From assembly GCA_021821195.1 (NCBI GenBank), contig JAKACT010000004.1:1-64000 (forward strand): a stretch of 64,000 nt of DNA, given 5' to 3'. The notes under the pieces are model-generated. The model searched no databases, was not told where the DNA came from, and saw only the letters and a program-made list of their open reading frames with translations. Positions 1-8,714 of this stretch are shown here, one piece after another. Within the stretch, counting starts at the first letter, position 1, and every line of letters starts with the position of its first letter. Position numbers and translations under genes: made by a program. The stretch comes from Pseudomonadota bacterium. GTDB taxonomy: Bacteria > Pseudomonadota > Gammaproteobacteria > Xanthomonadales > Xanthomonadaceae.

Positions 1-2042
1 GAGAATGGCTCCTCGCCGGGCGCCGGCAGGCGGCGCTCGTAGCAGCCGTCGCTGCGCAGTTCCCAGGCGTTCTGGTTGTCGGCCAGGTAGTTCAGCAGGC
101 CTTCGCGCTGCACCCGCGCGGCGACGCAGGGGTCCAGCAGCGGGAAGGCGGTTTCCACCCGCCGCAGCAGGTTGCGCTCCAGCCAGTCGGCTGAAGAACA
201 GAACAGCTCCGGCGTGTCGTTGTTGCCGAACCACCAGATCCGGTGGTGCTCCAGGAAGCGGCCCACCACCGAACGCACGCGGATGCTCTCGGAAATCCCG
301 GCGATGCCCGGCCGCACCGCGCAGGCGCCGCGCACGATCAGGTCGATCTCCACCCCCGCCTGCGACGCTTCGTAGAGCGCGCGCACCACTTCCGGTTCGT
401 TGAGCGCGTTCATCTTGGCGACGATCCGGCCCGGCCGGCCGGCGCGCGCATGCGCGGCCTCGCGCGCGATCCGCGCCAGCACCCCGGGGTGTAGGGTGAA
501 TGGCGACTGCAGCAGGCGCGACAGGCTCAGCGGCGCGGCCAGGCCCGACAGCTGCTGGAAGATCAGGTGCACGTCGTTGCCGATTTCCGGATGCGCGGTC
601 AGCAGGCCGAAGTCGGTGTAAGCCCGCGCGGTGCCGCTGTGGTAGTTGCCGGTGCCCAGGTGCACGTAGCGGCGCAGCGTGCTGCCCTCCCGGCGCACGA
701 TCAGCAGCATCTTGGCGTGGGTCTTGTAGCCGACCACCCCGTACACCACCTGCACGCCGGCATCCTGCAGGCGGTCGGCCAGGCGCAGGTTGGCTTCCTC
801 GTCGAAGCGCGCGCGCAGTTCCACCACCACGGTCACGTCCTTGCCGTTGCGCGCGGCCTGGATCAAGTGTTCGACGATCGGCGATTCCCGCCCGGTGCGG
901 TACAGCGTCTGCTTGATCGCCAGTACGTCCGGATCCTCGGCGGCCTGGCGGATCAGCTCCAGCACCGGGGTGAAGCCGTCATAGGGATGGTGCAGCAGCA
1001 CGTCGCCCTGGCGGATCAGCTCGAACATCGCGTCCATGTCGCGCGGCACCCGCGACTGGAACGGCCGGAACTTCAGGTCCGGGCGCTGCACCATGTCGTA
1101 GACCTGCACCACCCGGTTGAGGTTGACCGGGCCATTGATCTTGTAGACCGCGCTTTCCGACAGGTCGAAGTTCGCCAGCAGGCTGTCCACCACCGGCTGC
1201 GGGCAGCGCTCGTCGATCTCCAGCCGCACCGCGCGCAGGTAGCCGCGGCCCAGCAGTTCGTCGCGCAGCGCCAGCGCGAGGTTGTCCATGTCGTCTTCGT
1301 CGACGATCAGCTCGGAATTGCGGGTCACCCGGAACTGGTGCGCGCCCTTGACCGTCATGCCCGGGAATAGCTCGTGCACGAACGCGGACAGCACCTCGCT
1401 CAGGAACACGAAGTCGTGGAAGGCGTCGCCGTCGCCGTCGGCGTCGGGCAGGCGGATGATCCGCGGCAGCGAACGCGGCGCGCGCACGATGGCGAGGTGG
1501 CCTTCGCGGCCGAAGGCATCGCGGCCTTCCAGCTGCACCACCACGTTGAGCGACTTGTTGAGGATCTTGGGGAAGGGGTGCGCCGGGTCGAGGCCGAGCG
1601 GCGACAGCACCGGCATGATTTCTTCCTGGAAGTGCGCGCGCAGCCAGCCGGCTTGTTCCGCCGTCCACTGCTCGCGCTGGAGCAGGCGGATGCCCTGCTG
1701 CGCGAGCGCCGGCCGCAGTTCCTCGTAGAAGCAGCGGTACTGCGCGTCCACCAGCGCCGCCGCGCGTTCGTGGATGCGCTCCAGCAGCACCGCCGGGGCG
1801 AGGCCGTCGGTGCCCGCCGGCAGGTTCAGCTCGACCGCGTGGCGCACCGCGCCGCCGCGGATCTCGAAGAACTCGTCGAGGTTGGTGCAGGAGATGCAGA
1901 GATAGCGCAGGCGTTCCAGCAGCGGCACCGACGGGTCCTGCGCTTGCGCCAGCACGCGGAAATTGAAATCCAGTTGCCCCAGTTCGCGGTTGGCATACAG
2001 CGAGGGGTCGTGCAGCGATGGCGGGCTGGAATCGGCGGTCAT
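1..2042 (-). CDS. ppk1: Polyphosphate kinase 1 (3' end beyond window)
   Basis: Polyphosphate kinase reversibly polymerises the gamma-phosphate of ATP into inorganic polyphosphate, usually at the inner membrane. I translated it by hand because the frame is open through base 1 and so is absent from the ORF track. The N-terminus MTADSSPPSLHDPSLYANRE leads into ELGQLDFNFRVLAQA, the usual Ppk1 opening, followed by LDEFFEIR. The histidine motif HHPYDGF, which holds the residue autophosphorylated in the family, is visible near bases 970-990. About 680 codons are present against roughly 690-700 for the family, so only a short C-terminal piece is missing. The ATG overlaps the phoR stop (ATGA), showing translational coupling. 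Being last in a phoB-phoR-ppk1 unit implies control by phosphate starvation. Confidence 0.93.
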   Translation of the reverse strand, partial: MTADSSPPSLHDPSLYANRELGQLDFNFRVLAQAQDPSVPLLERLRYLCISCTNLDEFFEIRGGAVRHAVELNLPAGTDGLAPAVLLERIHERAAALVDAQYRCFYEELRPALAQQGIRLLQREQWTAEQAGWLRAHFQEEIMPVLSPLGLDPAHPFPKILNKSLNVVVQLEGRDAFGREGHLAIVRAPRSLPRIIRLPDADGDGDAFHDFVFLSEVLSAFVHELFPGMTVKGAHQFRVTRNSELIVDEDDMDNLALALRDELLGRGYLRAVRLEIDERCPQPVVDSLLANFDLSESAVYKINGPVNLNRVVQVYDMVQRPDLKFRPFQSRVPRDMDAMFELIRQGDVLLHHPYDGFTPVLELIRQAAEDPDVLAIKQTLYRTGRESPIVEHLIQAARNGKDVTVVVELRARFDEEANLRLADRLQDAGVQVVYGVVGYKTHAKMLLIVRREGSTLRRYVHLGTGNYHSGTARAYTDFGLLTAHPEIGNDVHLIFQQLSGLAAPLSLSRLLQSPFTLHPGVLARIAREAAHARAGRPGRIVAKMNALNEPEVVRALYEASQAGVEIDLIVRGACAVRPGIAGISESIRVRSVVGRFLEHHRIWWFGNNDTPELFCSSADWLERNLLRRVETAFPLLDPCVAARVQREGLLNYLADNQNAWELRSDGCYERRLPAPGEEPF

Positions 2043-3376
2043 GTCGGGAAGGATGCCAAAGAGTCGTGGTCGAGGCCGCGGTCGAGCACGCGCTCGGGGC
2101 CGAAATGGCAGGAGAATGTGCTGCCGGCGCCCACTTCGCTGTCGATGCGCAGCTGCGCTTCGTGCAGGCCCAGCACGTGCTTGACGATGGCAAGGCCGAG
2201 GCCGGTGCCGCCGGATTCGCGCGAGCGGCTGGTGGAGACGCGGTAGAAGCGCTCGGTCAGGCGCGGCAGGTGCGCGGCCGGGATGCCGTAGCCGGAATCG
2301 CGCACCGCCAGCACTACGCCGCCACCGGCATCGCGGCCCAGGCGGATGGTGATCTCGCCGCCGTCGGGGGTGTAGCGCACCGCGTTGCTGACCAGGTTGC
2401 CGAAGGCGCTGTGCAGTTCCTTCGCCGCGCCGCGCAGGTCCACCTGCGCCAGATCCTCGACCTGCACGCGGTGGCGGCCGCCACTCAGTGCTTCGGCTTC
2501 GCGGCGCAGGTTGGCCAGCATCGGCGCCATCGCCACGTGCTCCTCCGGCAGCTGGTCGCGCGCTTCCAGCCGCGACAGCGTCAGCAGGTCCTCCACCAAC
2601 CGGGTCATGCGCTGCGACTGCCGGCGCATTTCCGCCAGCAGCGACGCCCATTCCGGGTTGTCGTCGGCGTCCAGCATCTCCAGGTAGCCGTGGATCACCG
2701 TCAACGGGGTGCGCAGCTCATGCGAGACGTTGGCGACGAAGTCGCGGCGCATGTGTTCCAAGCGCAGCAGCTTGCTGACGTCGCGCGCCAGCAGCAGCCA
2801 CAGCTCGTCGGAATAGGGGATCAGGCGCAGGCTCAGGCGGCGGCCGGGGTCGGCCGGCGAGGCCACGTCTTCCATCGGCTCGGCATTGCGCCCCGCCGCC
2901 AGCCACTGCGCCATCGGCAGCGGCTGCAGCGCGTCCGCCACCGGCGCGTTGTGGTGCTGCGGGTAGCGCAGGCCCAGCAGCGGGGTGGCGGCCTCGTTGA
3001 ACCACAGCACGCGCTGGCTGTTGCGTTCCACCAGCACCACCGCGTCGGGCAGCGCCGCGGCCACCGCCCGGTAGGCGCGCAGCATCGCCAGCAGCCGGCG
3101 CTTGCGCATGCGCATTTCGGTCTGGCCGCGGAATAGCAGCGTGTCCAGTGCGTTCCAGGCCCCGCTGCCGCCGGCTGGTTCCGGCCGTTGCCGCGCCGCC
3201 AACCGTTGCAATACACGGTGCAGCCGCCAGTAATGCCAGCCCACCACGGCCAGCGCGGTGATTGCCAGCGCCGGCCACGGCTGCCCGAGCAGCAGGCCCA
3301 GGCCCAGCCCGGCAAGCAGCACCAGGGCGAGTTGTCCCAGCGTGCGGAACCAGGCTTGGCGGGCTTCGGGCGACAT
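2039..3376 (-). CDS. phoR: Phosphate regulon sensor histidine kinase PhoR
   Basis: Membrane sensor kinase that phosphorylates PhoB when phosphate is limiting. The 445-aa protein has two closely spaced N-terminal hydrophobic segments (about residues 13-30 and 34-48). A PAS-like region (about 90-190) follows, then a HisKA domain with the phospho-acceptor motif VSHELRTPL (about 215) and an HATPase_c domain. The ATPase domain has its N box at NLVSNAVRYTPDGG, G1 at DSGYGIP and G2 at GGTGLGLAI. The domain order and short N-terminal membrane anchor match PhoR rather than kinases with large periplasmic sensors. It lies 104 bp after phoB and its stop overlaps the ppk1 start by 4 bp. It probably shares the phoB promoter. 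Confidence 0.93.
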   Translation of the reverse strand: MSPEARQAWFRTLGQLALVLLAGLGLGLLLGQPWPALAITALAVVGWHYWRLHRVLQRLAARQRPEPAGGSGAWNALDTLLFRGQTEMRMRKRRLLAMLRAYRAVAAALPDAVVLVERNSQRVLWFNEAATPLLGLRYPQHHNAPVADALQPLPMAQWLAAGRNAEPMEDVASPADPGRRLSLRLIPYSDELWLLLARDVSKLLRLEHMRRDFVANVSHELRTPLTVIHGYLEMLDADDNPEWASLLAEMRRQSQRMTRLVEDLLTLSRLEARDQLPEEHVAMAPMLANLRREAEALSGGRHRVQVEDLAQVDLRGAAKELHSAFGNLVSNAVRYTPDGGEITIRLGRDAGGGVVLAVRDSGYGIPAAHLPRLTERFYRVSTSRSRESGGTGLGLAIVKHVLGLHEAQLRIDSEVGAGSTFSCHFGPERVLDRGLDHDSLASFPT

Positions 3377-3480
3377 CGGGCAAGTATCCGTGTTTGCCCC
3401 CCGGCCTGCTTGCCGGGGAGGCGGGAGGTGGGCGGCGGCGGGTGGCGTTGCTTCGTGCGCCGCGGGCGCGCGGCGCCGGA

Positions 3481-4182
3481 TCAGGCCGAGGCGGAGAACC
3501 GGTAGCCGGCGCCGCGCACGGTCTGCACCATCGCGTCCAGCTGGTGCGGCTCCAGCGTCTTGCGCAGGCGGCGGATGTGTACGTCGACGGTGCGCTCCTC
3601 CACGTACACGCTGCCGCCCCAGACGTGGTCCAGCAGCTGGGTGCGCGAGTACACGCGCTCGGCGTGGGTCATGAAGAAGTGCAGCAGGCGGTACTCGGTG
3701 GGGCCCATCTGGATCGGGTGCGAGCTGCCGCCGAGGTCGGCGAACACCCGGTGCGCGGCGCCGTCGATGCGCAGCGCGCCGACCTGCACGCTGCCGTCGT
3801 CGTCGTCGTCGCGCGAGCGCCGCAACACCGCGCGGATCCGCGCCAGCAGCTCGCGCGCGGAGAACGGCTTGACCACGTAGTCGTCGACGCCTGCTTCCAG
3901 CCCGCCGACGCGGTCGTTTTCCTCGCCGCGTGCGGTCAGCATGATGATCGGGATGTCGCGGGTCAGCGCCTCGCGCCGCCAGCGCCGGGCCAGCTCCAGG
4001 CCGCTGGTGCCGGGCAGCATCCAGTCCAGCAGGATCAGGTCGGGTACCCGTTCGGCGATGCGCTCCTGGGCCTCGCGGGCGTCGGCGGCCAGCAGCGGCG
4101 CGTAATCGCCCTTGCGCAGCGCATAGGCCAGCATGTCGCGGATCGCGGGCTCGTCTTCGACGATCAGGATGTGCTTTTGCAT
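3481..4182 (-). CDS. phoB: Phosphate regulon response regulator PhoB
   Basis: OmpR/PhoB-family response regulator that binds Pho boxes to activate phosphate-scavenging genes. The receiver domain (about residues 1-120) shows the acidic pair in VEDEP, the phosphorylated aspartate in LLDWMLPG, the conserved threonine in MLTARG and the lysine in VVKPF. The C-terminal winged helix ends with the recognition region TVDVHIRRLRKTLEP and GAGYRFS. The track ORF begins 11 codons earlier, but I chose the internal ATG at 4182 (MQKHILIVEDEP) because family members start there. The product is 233 aa, the usual size. A Pho-box-like direct repeat lies 45-73 bp upstream, suggesting autoregulation. Confidence 0.94.
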   Translation of the reverse strand: MQKHILIVEDEPAIRDMLAYALRKGDYAPLLAADAREAQERIAERVPDLILLDWMLPGTSGLELARRWRREALTRDIPIIMLTARGEENDRVGGLEAGVDDYVVKPFSARELLARIRAVLRRSRDDDDDGSVQVGALRIDGAAHRVFADLGGSSHPIQMGPTEYRLLHFFMTHAERVYSRTQLLDHVWGGSVYVEERTVDVHIRRLRKTLEPHQLDAMVQTVRGAGYRFSASA

Positions 4183-4226
4183 GTCGTCCGATGGTCGCGC
4201 CGTGGAAAGGCGCACGCCATCATTAC

Positions 4227-4255
4227 ACGACGGTTTGGTGACAGTTTCGTGACCC
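4227..4255 (-). promoter_or_regulatory. Pho box upstream of phoB
   Basis: On the minus strand the spacer before phoB reads GGGTCAC-GAAA-CTGTCAC-CAAA-CCGTCGT. These are three 7-mers resembling the PhoB half-site CTGTCAT, separated by 4-bp A-rich spacers (11-bp period). Only the middle unit is close to consensus; the outer two match partly. A TAATGA -10-like element follows at 4220-4225. The site lies right after the bepA-like stop and in front of phoB, so the phoBR-ppk1 operon probably has its own PhoB-activated promoter. Confidence 0.65.
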
Positions 4256-4257
4256 TG

Positions 4258-5889
4258 TCACCTGTCGCCGGGCACCCCGAAGCCCAGCCGCCCGCCGCTG
4301 GCCTCCTCGTCGCGGACGCCCTGCCGGCGCAGTTCCAGCACGGTCGGGGTGATCGCGGCGATGCGCGCGTCGATGCGGGCGCGGGCGTAGTAGTCCAGGT
4401 CGTCGCGCTTCTTCAAGTTGTTCAGCTGCACCAGCGCCTGCTCCGGGCGGCCGGATAGGTAGGCCGCCTCGGCCCAGGCTTCGCCCGCGCGCACCGGCTC
4501 GCCGGCGATCTCGTTGGCGCGCGCATAGGCCTGTTGGAACGGCAGGTCGTCGCCGGCCCCGCCCAGCAGCGGCCGCAGCACCGCGACCGCGCGGATGCCG
4601 GCCTCGCGGGTGTTGCGCTCGCCCAGCAGCCGCGCATAGCCCAGCGCCAGCGCGCGGTGGGTGGGCATCCGCGCCAGCAGCGCCTCGAAGCGGCGGTCGG
4701 CGTCCTGCGCGTGGCCGCTGCGCGCCTCGGATTCGCCCAGCGCGATCTGCACCCACAGGTTGCCTGGCCGCGCCTGCGCCAGCGGCGCCAGTTCCTGCAG
4801 GGCCTGCGCATGCTGCCCGGCCTGCTGGTGGGCGAACGCCAATCCGTAGCGGCGCGCCTCGTCCAGCGGCGCCTTGGCGCGCATCTGCTGGTATTCGCGA
4901 ATTGCCTGCGCCGGCGTGGGTGCGCTGAGCACGCGCAGGCGTTCGCGCGCCCAGTCGAAGTCGCCGGTGCTGCCCTGGCCCTGCCGGCTGCGCGCACCGG
5001 TGGCGATGCGCAGGCCCGGCGGCAGCAGCGGGTTGTTGCTGGGCCCGGCGGTGGCGGTATTGGCCAGCGTCGGCTCCAGCTTGGCGGCGCGTTCGCGCGC
5101 CTCGCTGATGCGAGAGAGGGTCAGCGGGTGGGTCTGCAGGTAGCCGGGGACGGCGCTGCGCTCGTCGCCCTGGTTCATCCGCACCACCGACTGCAGGGTC
5201 TGGAAGAAGTCCGCCATCGCTTCCGGGTCGTAGCCGGCGTGGGCCAGCGTGCGGATGCCGATGCGGTCGGCCTCGGCCTCGTTGTCGCGGGTGTAGTTGA
5301 TTTGGCGCTGCTGCAGCACGCCCAGGCCGGTCATCAATGCGGCCGAGGTGGCGTCGCCGCTGGAGGTGCCGCCGGCCTGCTGGGCGGCCACGATCGCCCC
5401 CAGCGTTGCAAGCAGGATCGGCAGGCTCTCGCGCTGGGCCTTCTCGGCGCCGCGCAGCACGTGCTGCTGGGTGACGTGGGAAATTTCGTGGGCCAGCACG
5501 CCGGCCACCTGGTCCTCGCGCTCCGCCGCCAGCACCAGCCCGGCGTTCATGCCGATGTAGCCGCCGAGGGTGGCAAAGGCATTGATCTGGCGGTCGCGCA
5601 GCATGAAGAAGGTGAAGCCCTGCTGTGGCCGGTCGCTGGCGCCGGACAGGCGCTGGCCGACGTCGTCCAGCCAGCCGTCCAGCAGCGGGTCGTCCAGCAC
5701 GTAGCCGGCGTGGCGCAGCTGCGCCAGCATCATTGCGCCGTATTCGGCCTGGCGCGCGGGCGAGAGCATGCTGCCGGCGGAGGAGCCGATGTCCGGTAGG
5801 CCGCGATCCTGGGCGATGGCCGCGGCGGTGCCGGTAGCCAGCAGGCAGGCGAGAAGGGCGGTGGACAGGCGGCGCGGGGCAGGAGTCAT
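4258..5889 (-). CDS. bepA: Periplasmic M48 family metalloprotease with TPR tail (BepA/YfgC-like)
   Basis: Zinc metalloprotease of the BepA type, expected in the periplasm, where E. coli BepA helps assemble or degrade outer-membrane proteins such as LptD. I use the ATG at 5889 (MTPAPRRLSTALLACLL), which begins a Sec signal peptide ending near AIAQD. The peptidase domain carries the zinc motif HEISH and a downstream metal-ligand region around NEAEADRIG. The DPEAMADFFQTL and HPLTLSRI stretches are typical of M48C enzymes. The C-terminal half is alpha-helical and TPR-like. Length is 543 aa, close to or slightly above E. coli BepA. It lies upstream of phoB on the same strand, but a separate phoB promoter makes co-control unlikely. 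Confidence 0.87.
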   Translation of the reverse strand: MTPAPRRLSTALLACLLATGTAAAIAQDRGLPDIGSSAGSMLSPARQAEYGAMMLAQLRHAGYVLDDPLLDGWLDDVGQRLSGASDRPQQGFTFFMLRDRQINAFATLGGYIGMNAGLVLAAEREDQVAGVLAHEISHVTQQHVLRGAEKAQRESLPILLATLGAIVAAQQAGGTSSGDATSAALMTGLGVLQQRQINYTRDNEAEADRIGIRTLAHAGYDPEAMADFFQTLQSVVRMNQGDERSAVPGYLQTHPLTLSRISEARERAAKLEPTLANTATAGPSNNPLLPPGLRIATGARSRQGQGSTGDFDWARERLRVLSAPTPAQAIREYQQMRAKAPLDEARRYGLAFAHQQAGQHAQALQELAPLAQARPGNLWVQIALGESEARSGHAQDADRRFEALLARMPTHRALALGYARLLGERNTREAGIRAVAVLRPLLGGAGDDLPFQQAYARANEIAGEPVRAGEAWAEAAYLSGRPEQALVQLNNLKKRDDLDYYARARIDARIAAITPTVLELRRQGVRDEEASGGRLGFGVPGDR

Positions 5890-6005
5890 GCGGACAGGAT
5901 GCGGGCTGGGCAGGGGCGGGGCGTGAATGGGGCTTGAGCGGCTGGAAAACCAGCGCGGCGACCCCATATTCGACCAGAATCCCGCCCACAGGTTCAGGAG
6001 ACGCC

Positions 6006-6284
6006 ATGAGCGATGCCAGCACCCCCGCCATCACCATCTACAGTACGGCGGTCTGCCCGTACTGCGTGATGGCCAAGAACTTCCTAAAGAGCAAGGGCCG
6101 CGAGTGGACCGAGGTCCGCATCGACACCGACCCGGCCGAGCGCGAAAAGATGGTGGCCCTGGCCAAGCGCACCAGCGTGCCGCAGATCTTCGTCGGCGAC
6201 GTCCACGTCGGTGGCTACGACGACATGATGGCGCTGCACCGCGAGGGCAAGCTGGAGCCGCTGCTCGAGGGCAAGCCCGCATGA
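6006..6284 (+). CDS. grxC: Glutaredoxin 3
   Basis: Small dithiol glutaredoxin that uses glutathione to reduce protein disulfides in the cytoplasm. The 92-aa product has the CPYC active site near residue 17, the cis-proline motif TSVPQIF and the glutathione-binding GGYDD motif, in family order and spacing. The ATG at 6006 follows AGGAG at good spacing; the track start 24 codons upstream is not needed. Its stop overlaps the next ATG (ATGA), so it is coupled to the AhpD-like gene. Confidence 0.94.
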   Translation: MSDASTPAITIYSTAVCPYCVMAKNFLKSKGREWTEVRIDTDPAEREKMVALAKRTSVPQIFVGDVHVGGYDDMMALHREGKLEPLLEGKPA

Positions 6285-6667
6285 GCGGCGCCGACGACCG
6301 GGTGAAGCAGTTCACCGAATTCCGCCAGCGCATGAACAAGCGCATCCTGGACGAACCCAACCAGGTGGTGCGGCGGTTCTTCGCGCTGGACACCCAGGCC
6401 TACCAGCCCGGCGCGCTGGACGTGAAGACCAAGGAGCTGATGGGGCTGACCGCCTCGATGGTGCTGCGCTGCGATGACTGCATCAGCTACCACGTGGCCC
6501 AGTGCAAGGATGCCGGCGTCACCCGCGAAGAGCTGTTCGAGGCGTTCTCGGTCGGGCTGGTGGTGGGTGGCTCCATCGTCATCCCGCACCTGCGCCGTGC
6601 CGTGGATTTCCTTGACCGGCTGGAGCAGGGCGAGGTCGAAGCGCCGGCCACCCACGACCATGGTTGA
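6281..6667 (+). CDS. Carboxymuconolactone decarboxylase / AhpD-like protein
   Basis: 128-aa member of the CMD/AhpD family, starting at the ATG that overlaps the grxC stop. Members are all-helical oligomers, several of which are thiol peroxidases or peroxidase partners. The AhpD-type core CDDCISYHV, a CxxC followed by histidine, is present near residue 62. An acidic residue in KELMGL lies about 20 residues before it and fits the proton-relay position. Coupling to a glutaredoxin suggests a redox role rather than aromatic-ring decarboxylation, but the substrate cannot be read from sequence. The C-terminus (EAPATHDHG) is a short polar tail. Confidence 0.8.
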   Translation: MSGADDRVKQFTEFRQRMNKRILDEPNQVVRRFFALDTQAYQPGALDVKTKELMGLTASMVLRCDDCISYHVAQCKDAGVTREELFEAFSVGLVVGGSIVIPHLRRAVDFLDRLEQGEVEAPATHDHG

Positions 6668-6699
6668 AGGTCGGCTGGCATACGCCGTCGCACGGCATC

Positions 6700-6708
6700 T
6701 GCGATAAT
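6700..6708 (+). promoter_or_regulatory. Extended -10 promoter element before isocitrate dehydrogenase
   Basis: TGC followed by GATAAT forms a good extended -10, 67 bp before the dehydrogenase start. No clear -35 is visible at the expected distance. The same TGCGATAATC string occurs before tRNA-Val and before rpmF. Confidence 0.45.
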
Positions 6709-6775
6709 CGCGGGTTATCTGCCCCCACCCCCGGCATCGCGCGGCGCGCGGTGCCGGCCTGTCTGGAAACTGGAA

Positions 6776-7780
6776 ATGACAACGATCACGGTCATCCGCG
6801 GCGACGGCATCGGCCCGGAAATCATGGACGCCACCCTGCACGTGCTGGACGCGATGCAGCTGGGCCTTTCGTACGAGTACGCGGACGCCGGCATGGTCGC
6901 GTTGGAGAAGCATGGCGACCTGCTGCCGGCGACGACCATGGATTCGATCCGCAAGAACAAGATCGCGCTGAAGTCGCCGCTGACCACCCCGGTGGGCGGC
7001 GGGTTCTCCTCGATCAACGTCGAGCTGCGCAAGCGCTTCGACCTGTACGCCAACGTGCGCCCGGCCAAGTGCTTCCCGAACACCAAGTCGCGCTTCACCG
7101 GCGGCGTCGACCTGGTCACCGTGCGCGAGAACACCGAGGGTGCCTACATCGGTGAAGGCCAGGAAGTCTCGGCCGACGGCGAGACCGCGGTGCTGACCCA
7201 GAAGGTCACCCGCAAGGGCTCCGAGCGCATCGTCCGCTACGCCTTCGAGCTGGCCCGCAAGACCGGCCGCAAGAAGGTCACCATCGTGCACAAGGCCAAC
7301 ATCCTGAAGTCCACCTCGGGCCTGTTCCTGAAGACCGCGCGCGAAGTGGCGCAGCAGTACCCCGACATCGAGTGCAACGAGATGATCGTGGACAACACCT
7401 GCATGCAGCTGGTGATGAAGCCGGAACAGTTCGACATCATCTGCACCACCAACTTGTTCGGCGACATCATCTCCGACCTCTGCGCCGGCCTGGTCGGCGG
7501 CCTGGGCCTGGCCCCCGGCGCCAACATCGGCACCGACGTGGCGATCTTCGAAGCCGTGCACGGCTCCGCCCCGGACATCGCCGGCAAGGGCATTGCCAAC
7601 CCGTGCGCGCTGCTGCTGGGTGCGGCGCAGATGCTCGACCACCTGGCCAAGCCCGACCAGGCCACCCGCCTGCGCGAGGCCATCATCGCCACGCTGGAAG
7701 CCAAGGATTCGCTGACCCCGGACCTGGGCGGCGAGGGCAACACGATGTCGTTCGCCAAGGCGATCGCGTCGCGCCTGTAA
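6776..7780 (+). CDS. icd: NAD-dependent isocitrate dehydrogenase
   Basis: Converts isocitrate to 2-oxoglutarate and CO2 in the TCA cycle. The 334-aa protein is the short form of the beta-decarboxylating dehydrogenase family. GDGIGPE opens the protein, the substrate loop reads SINVELRKRFDLYANVRP, and the metal-binding aspartate region includes NLFGDIISD. The cofactor loop HGSAPDIAGKGIANP has Asp-Ile where E. coli NADP-Icd has Lys-Tyr, a known signature of NAD use. The serine and asparagine in SSINVE fit isocitrate rather than isopropylmalate. It ends before a strong hairpin shared with the convergent yccA-like gene. Confidence 0.9.
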   Translation: MTTITVIRGDGIGPEIMDATLHVLDAMQLGLSYEYADAGMVALEKHGDLLPATTMDSIRKNKIALKSPLTTPVGGGFSSINVELRKRFDLYANVRPAKCFPNTKSRFTGGVDLVTVRENTEGAYIGEGQEVSADGETAVLTQKVTRKGSERIVRYAFELARKTGRKKVTIVHKANILKSTSGLFLKTAREVAQQYPDIECNEMIVDNTCMQLVMKPEQFDIICTTNLFGDIISDLCAGLVGGLGLAPGANIGTDVAIFEAVHGSAPDIAGKGIANPCALLLGAAQMLDHLAKPDQATRLREAIIATLEAKDSLTPDLGGEGNTMSFAKAIASRL

Positions 7781-7820
7781 GCGCTTCATCGCGCGCCGGC
7801 GTCGACGCCGGCACCGCAAC

Positions 7821-7850
7821 GGAAAAGGGCACCTTGCGGTGCCCTTTTCC
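7821..7850. terminator. Bidirectional terminator between icd and yccA-like gene
   Basis: Perfect 13-bp inverted repeat (GGAAAAGGGCACC and its complement) around a 4-base TTGC loop. T-rich tracts lie at the 3' side on both strands, and it sits between two convergent genes. Confidence 0.9.
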
Positions 7851-7870
7851 ATGTCCGGCGACGGCCGGCT

Positions 7871-8638
7871 TCAGTTCCGCGACTGCAGCTTGCTGAGCAG
7901 GCGCAGCAGCTCCAGGTACAGCCATACCAGCGTCACCAGCAGGCCGAACGCGGCGTACCACTCCATGTACTTGGGTGCGCCCTGTTCCACGCCCTGTTCG
8001 ATGAAGTCGAAGTCCAGCACCAGGTTCAGCGCGGCAACCACCACCACGAAGCCGGAGAACGCGATGCCGAGCAGGCTGCTGTCGTGGATGAAGCCCATGC
8101 CCTTGAAGCCGAACAGGCCCAGTCCGATCTGGACGAGGTAGAGCAGCGCGATGCCGCCGGTGGCTGCCACGACGCCGAGCTTGAAGTTCTCGGTCGCCTT
8201 GACCAGGCCGCTGCGATAGGCCAGCAGCAGCGCGGCCAGGGTGCCGAAGGTCAGGCCCACCGCCTGCATCACGATGCCCGGGAAGCGCAGCTCGAACATC
8301 GCCGACACCGCACCGAGGAACAGCCCTTCCAGCACCGCGTAGGCGGGGGCGGTGTAGGGGGACCAGGTCTTCTTGAAGATCGTCACCAGCGCGACGATGA
8401 AGCCGCCGATCGCGCCGCCCCAGGCGTAGGGCATCACCGCGCCGGGATTGCCGGCCGCCATCGCCGCCGAGAACTGCGCCCAGCTGAACAGTGCGCCGGC
8501 CAGCGTCAGCACCAGCAGGATGGCGGTCTTGTTGACCGCGCCGTTGAGCGTCATCGCCCCGGCGCCGCCCTGCACCAGGGTGCCGCTGCCGAGGTCGAGG
8601 AAGGTGTTGTCCTTGAGTGCGGGATTGCCGCTGCGCAT
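7871..8638 (-). CDS. Bax inhibitor-1/YccA family membrane protein
   Basis: Polytopic inner-membrane protein of the BI-1/YccA (TMBIM) family. E. coli YccA modulates the FtsH protease, and some members act as calcium leaks. From the chosen ATG at 8638 (MRSGNPALKDNTFLDL) it is 255 aa with about seven hydrophobic segments between residues 40 and 245. The GFIVALVTIFKKTWSPYTAPAYA region and the acidic DFDFIEQG near the C-terminus are typical. AGGATGATCCCC places a ribosome site before 8638; the longer track start would read toward the att site. The adjacent element (attL at 8715) lies only about 75 bp upstream, so insertion may have changed its promoter. Confidence 0.85.
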   Translation of the reverse strand: MRSGNPALKDNTFLDLGSGTLVQGGAGAMTLNGAVNKTAILLVLTLAGALFSWAQFSAAMAAGNPGAVMPYAWGGAIGGFIVALVTIFKKTWSPYTAPAYAVLEGLFLGAVSAMFELRFPGIVMQAVGLTFGTLAALLLAYRSGLVKATENFKLGVVAATGGIALLYLVQIGLGLFGFKGMGFIHDSSLLGIAFSGFVVVVAALNLVLDFDFIEQGVEQGAPKYMEWYAAFGLLVTLVWLYLELLRLLSKLQSRN

Positions 8639-8714
8639 GGGGATCATCCTGTGCTTGGCCGGCCGTTGCCGGGATTGCCCGAGGATAGCCCGCGCGGCTA
8701 AAGGCTGCCACCGC

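Noticed and set aside
567-1370. 267-aa plus-strand ORF at the left edge
   Set aside because: Antisense to ppk1, whose motifs are clear on the minus strand; rich in His, Val and Gln like other shadows here.
4183-4215. Longer PhoB start in the track
   Set aside because: The extra 11 codons do not belong to the receiver domain and extend toward the Pho-box/promoter region; MQKHILIVEDEP is the usual start.
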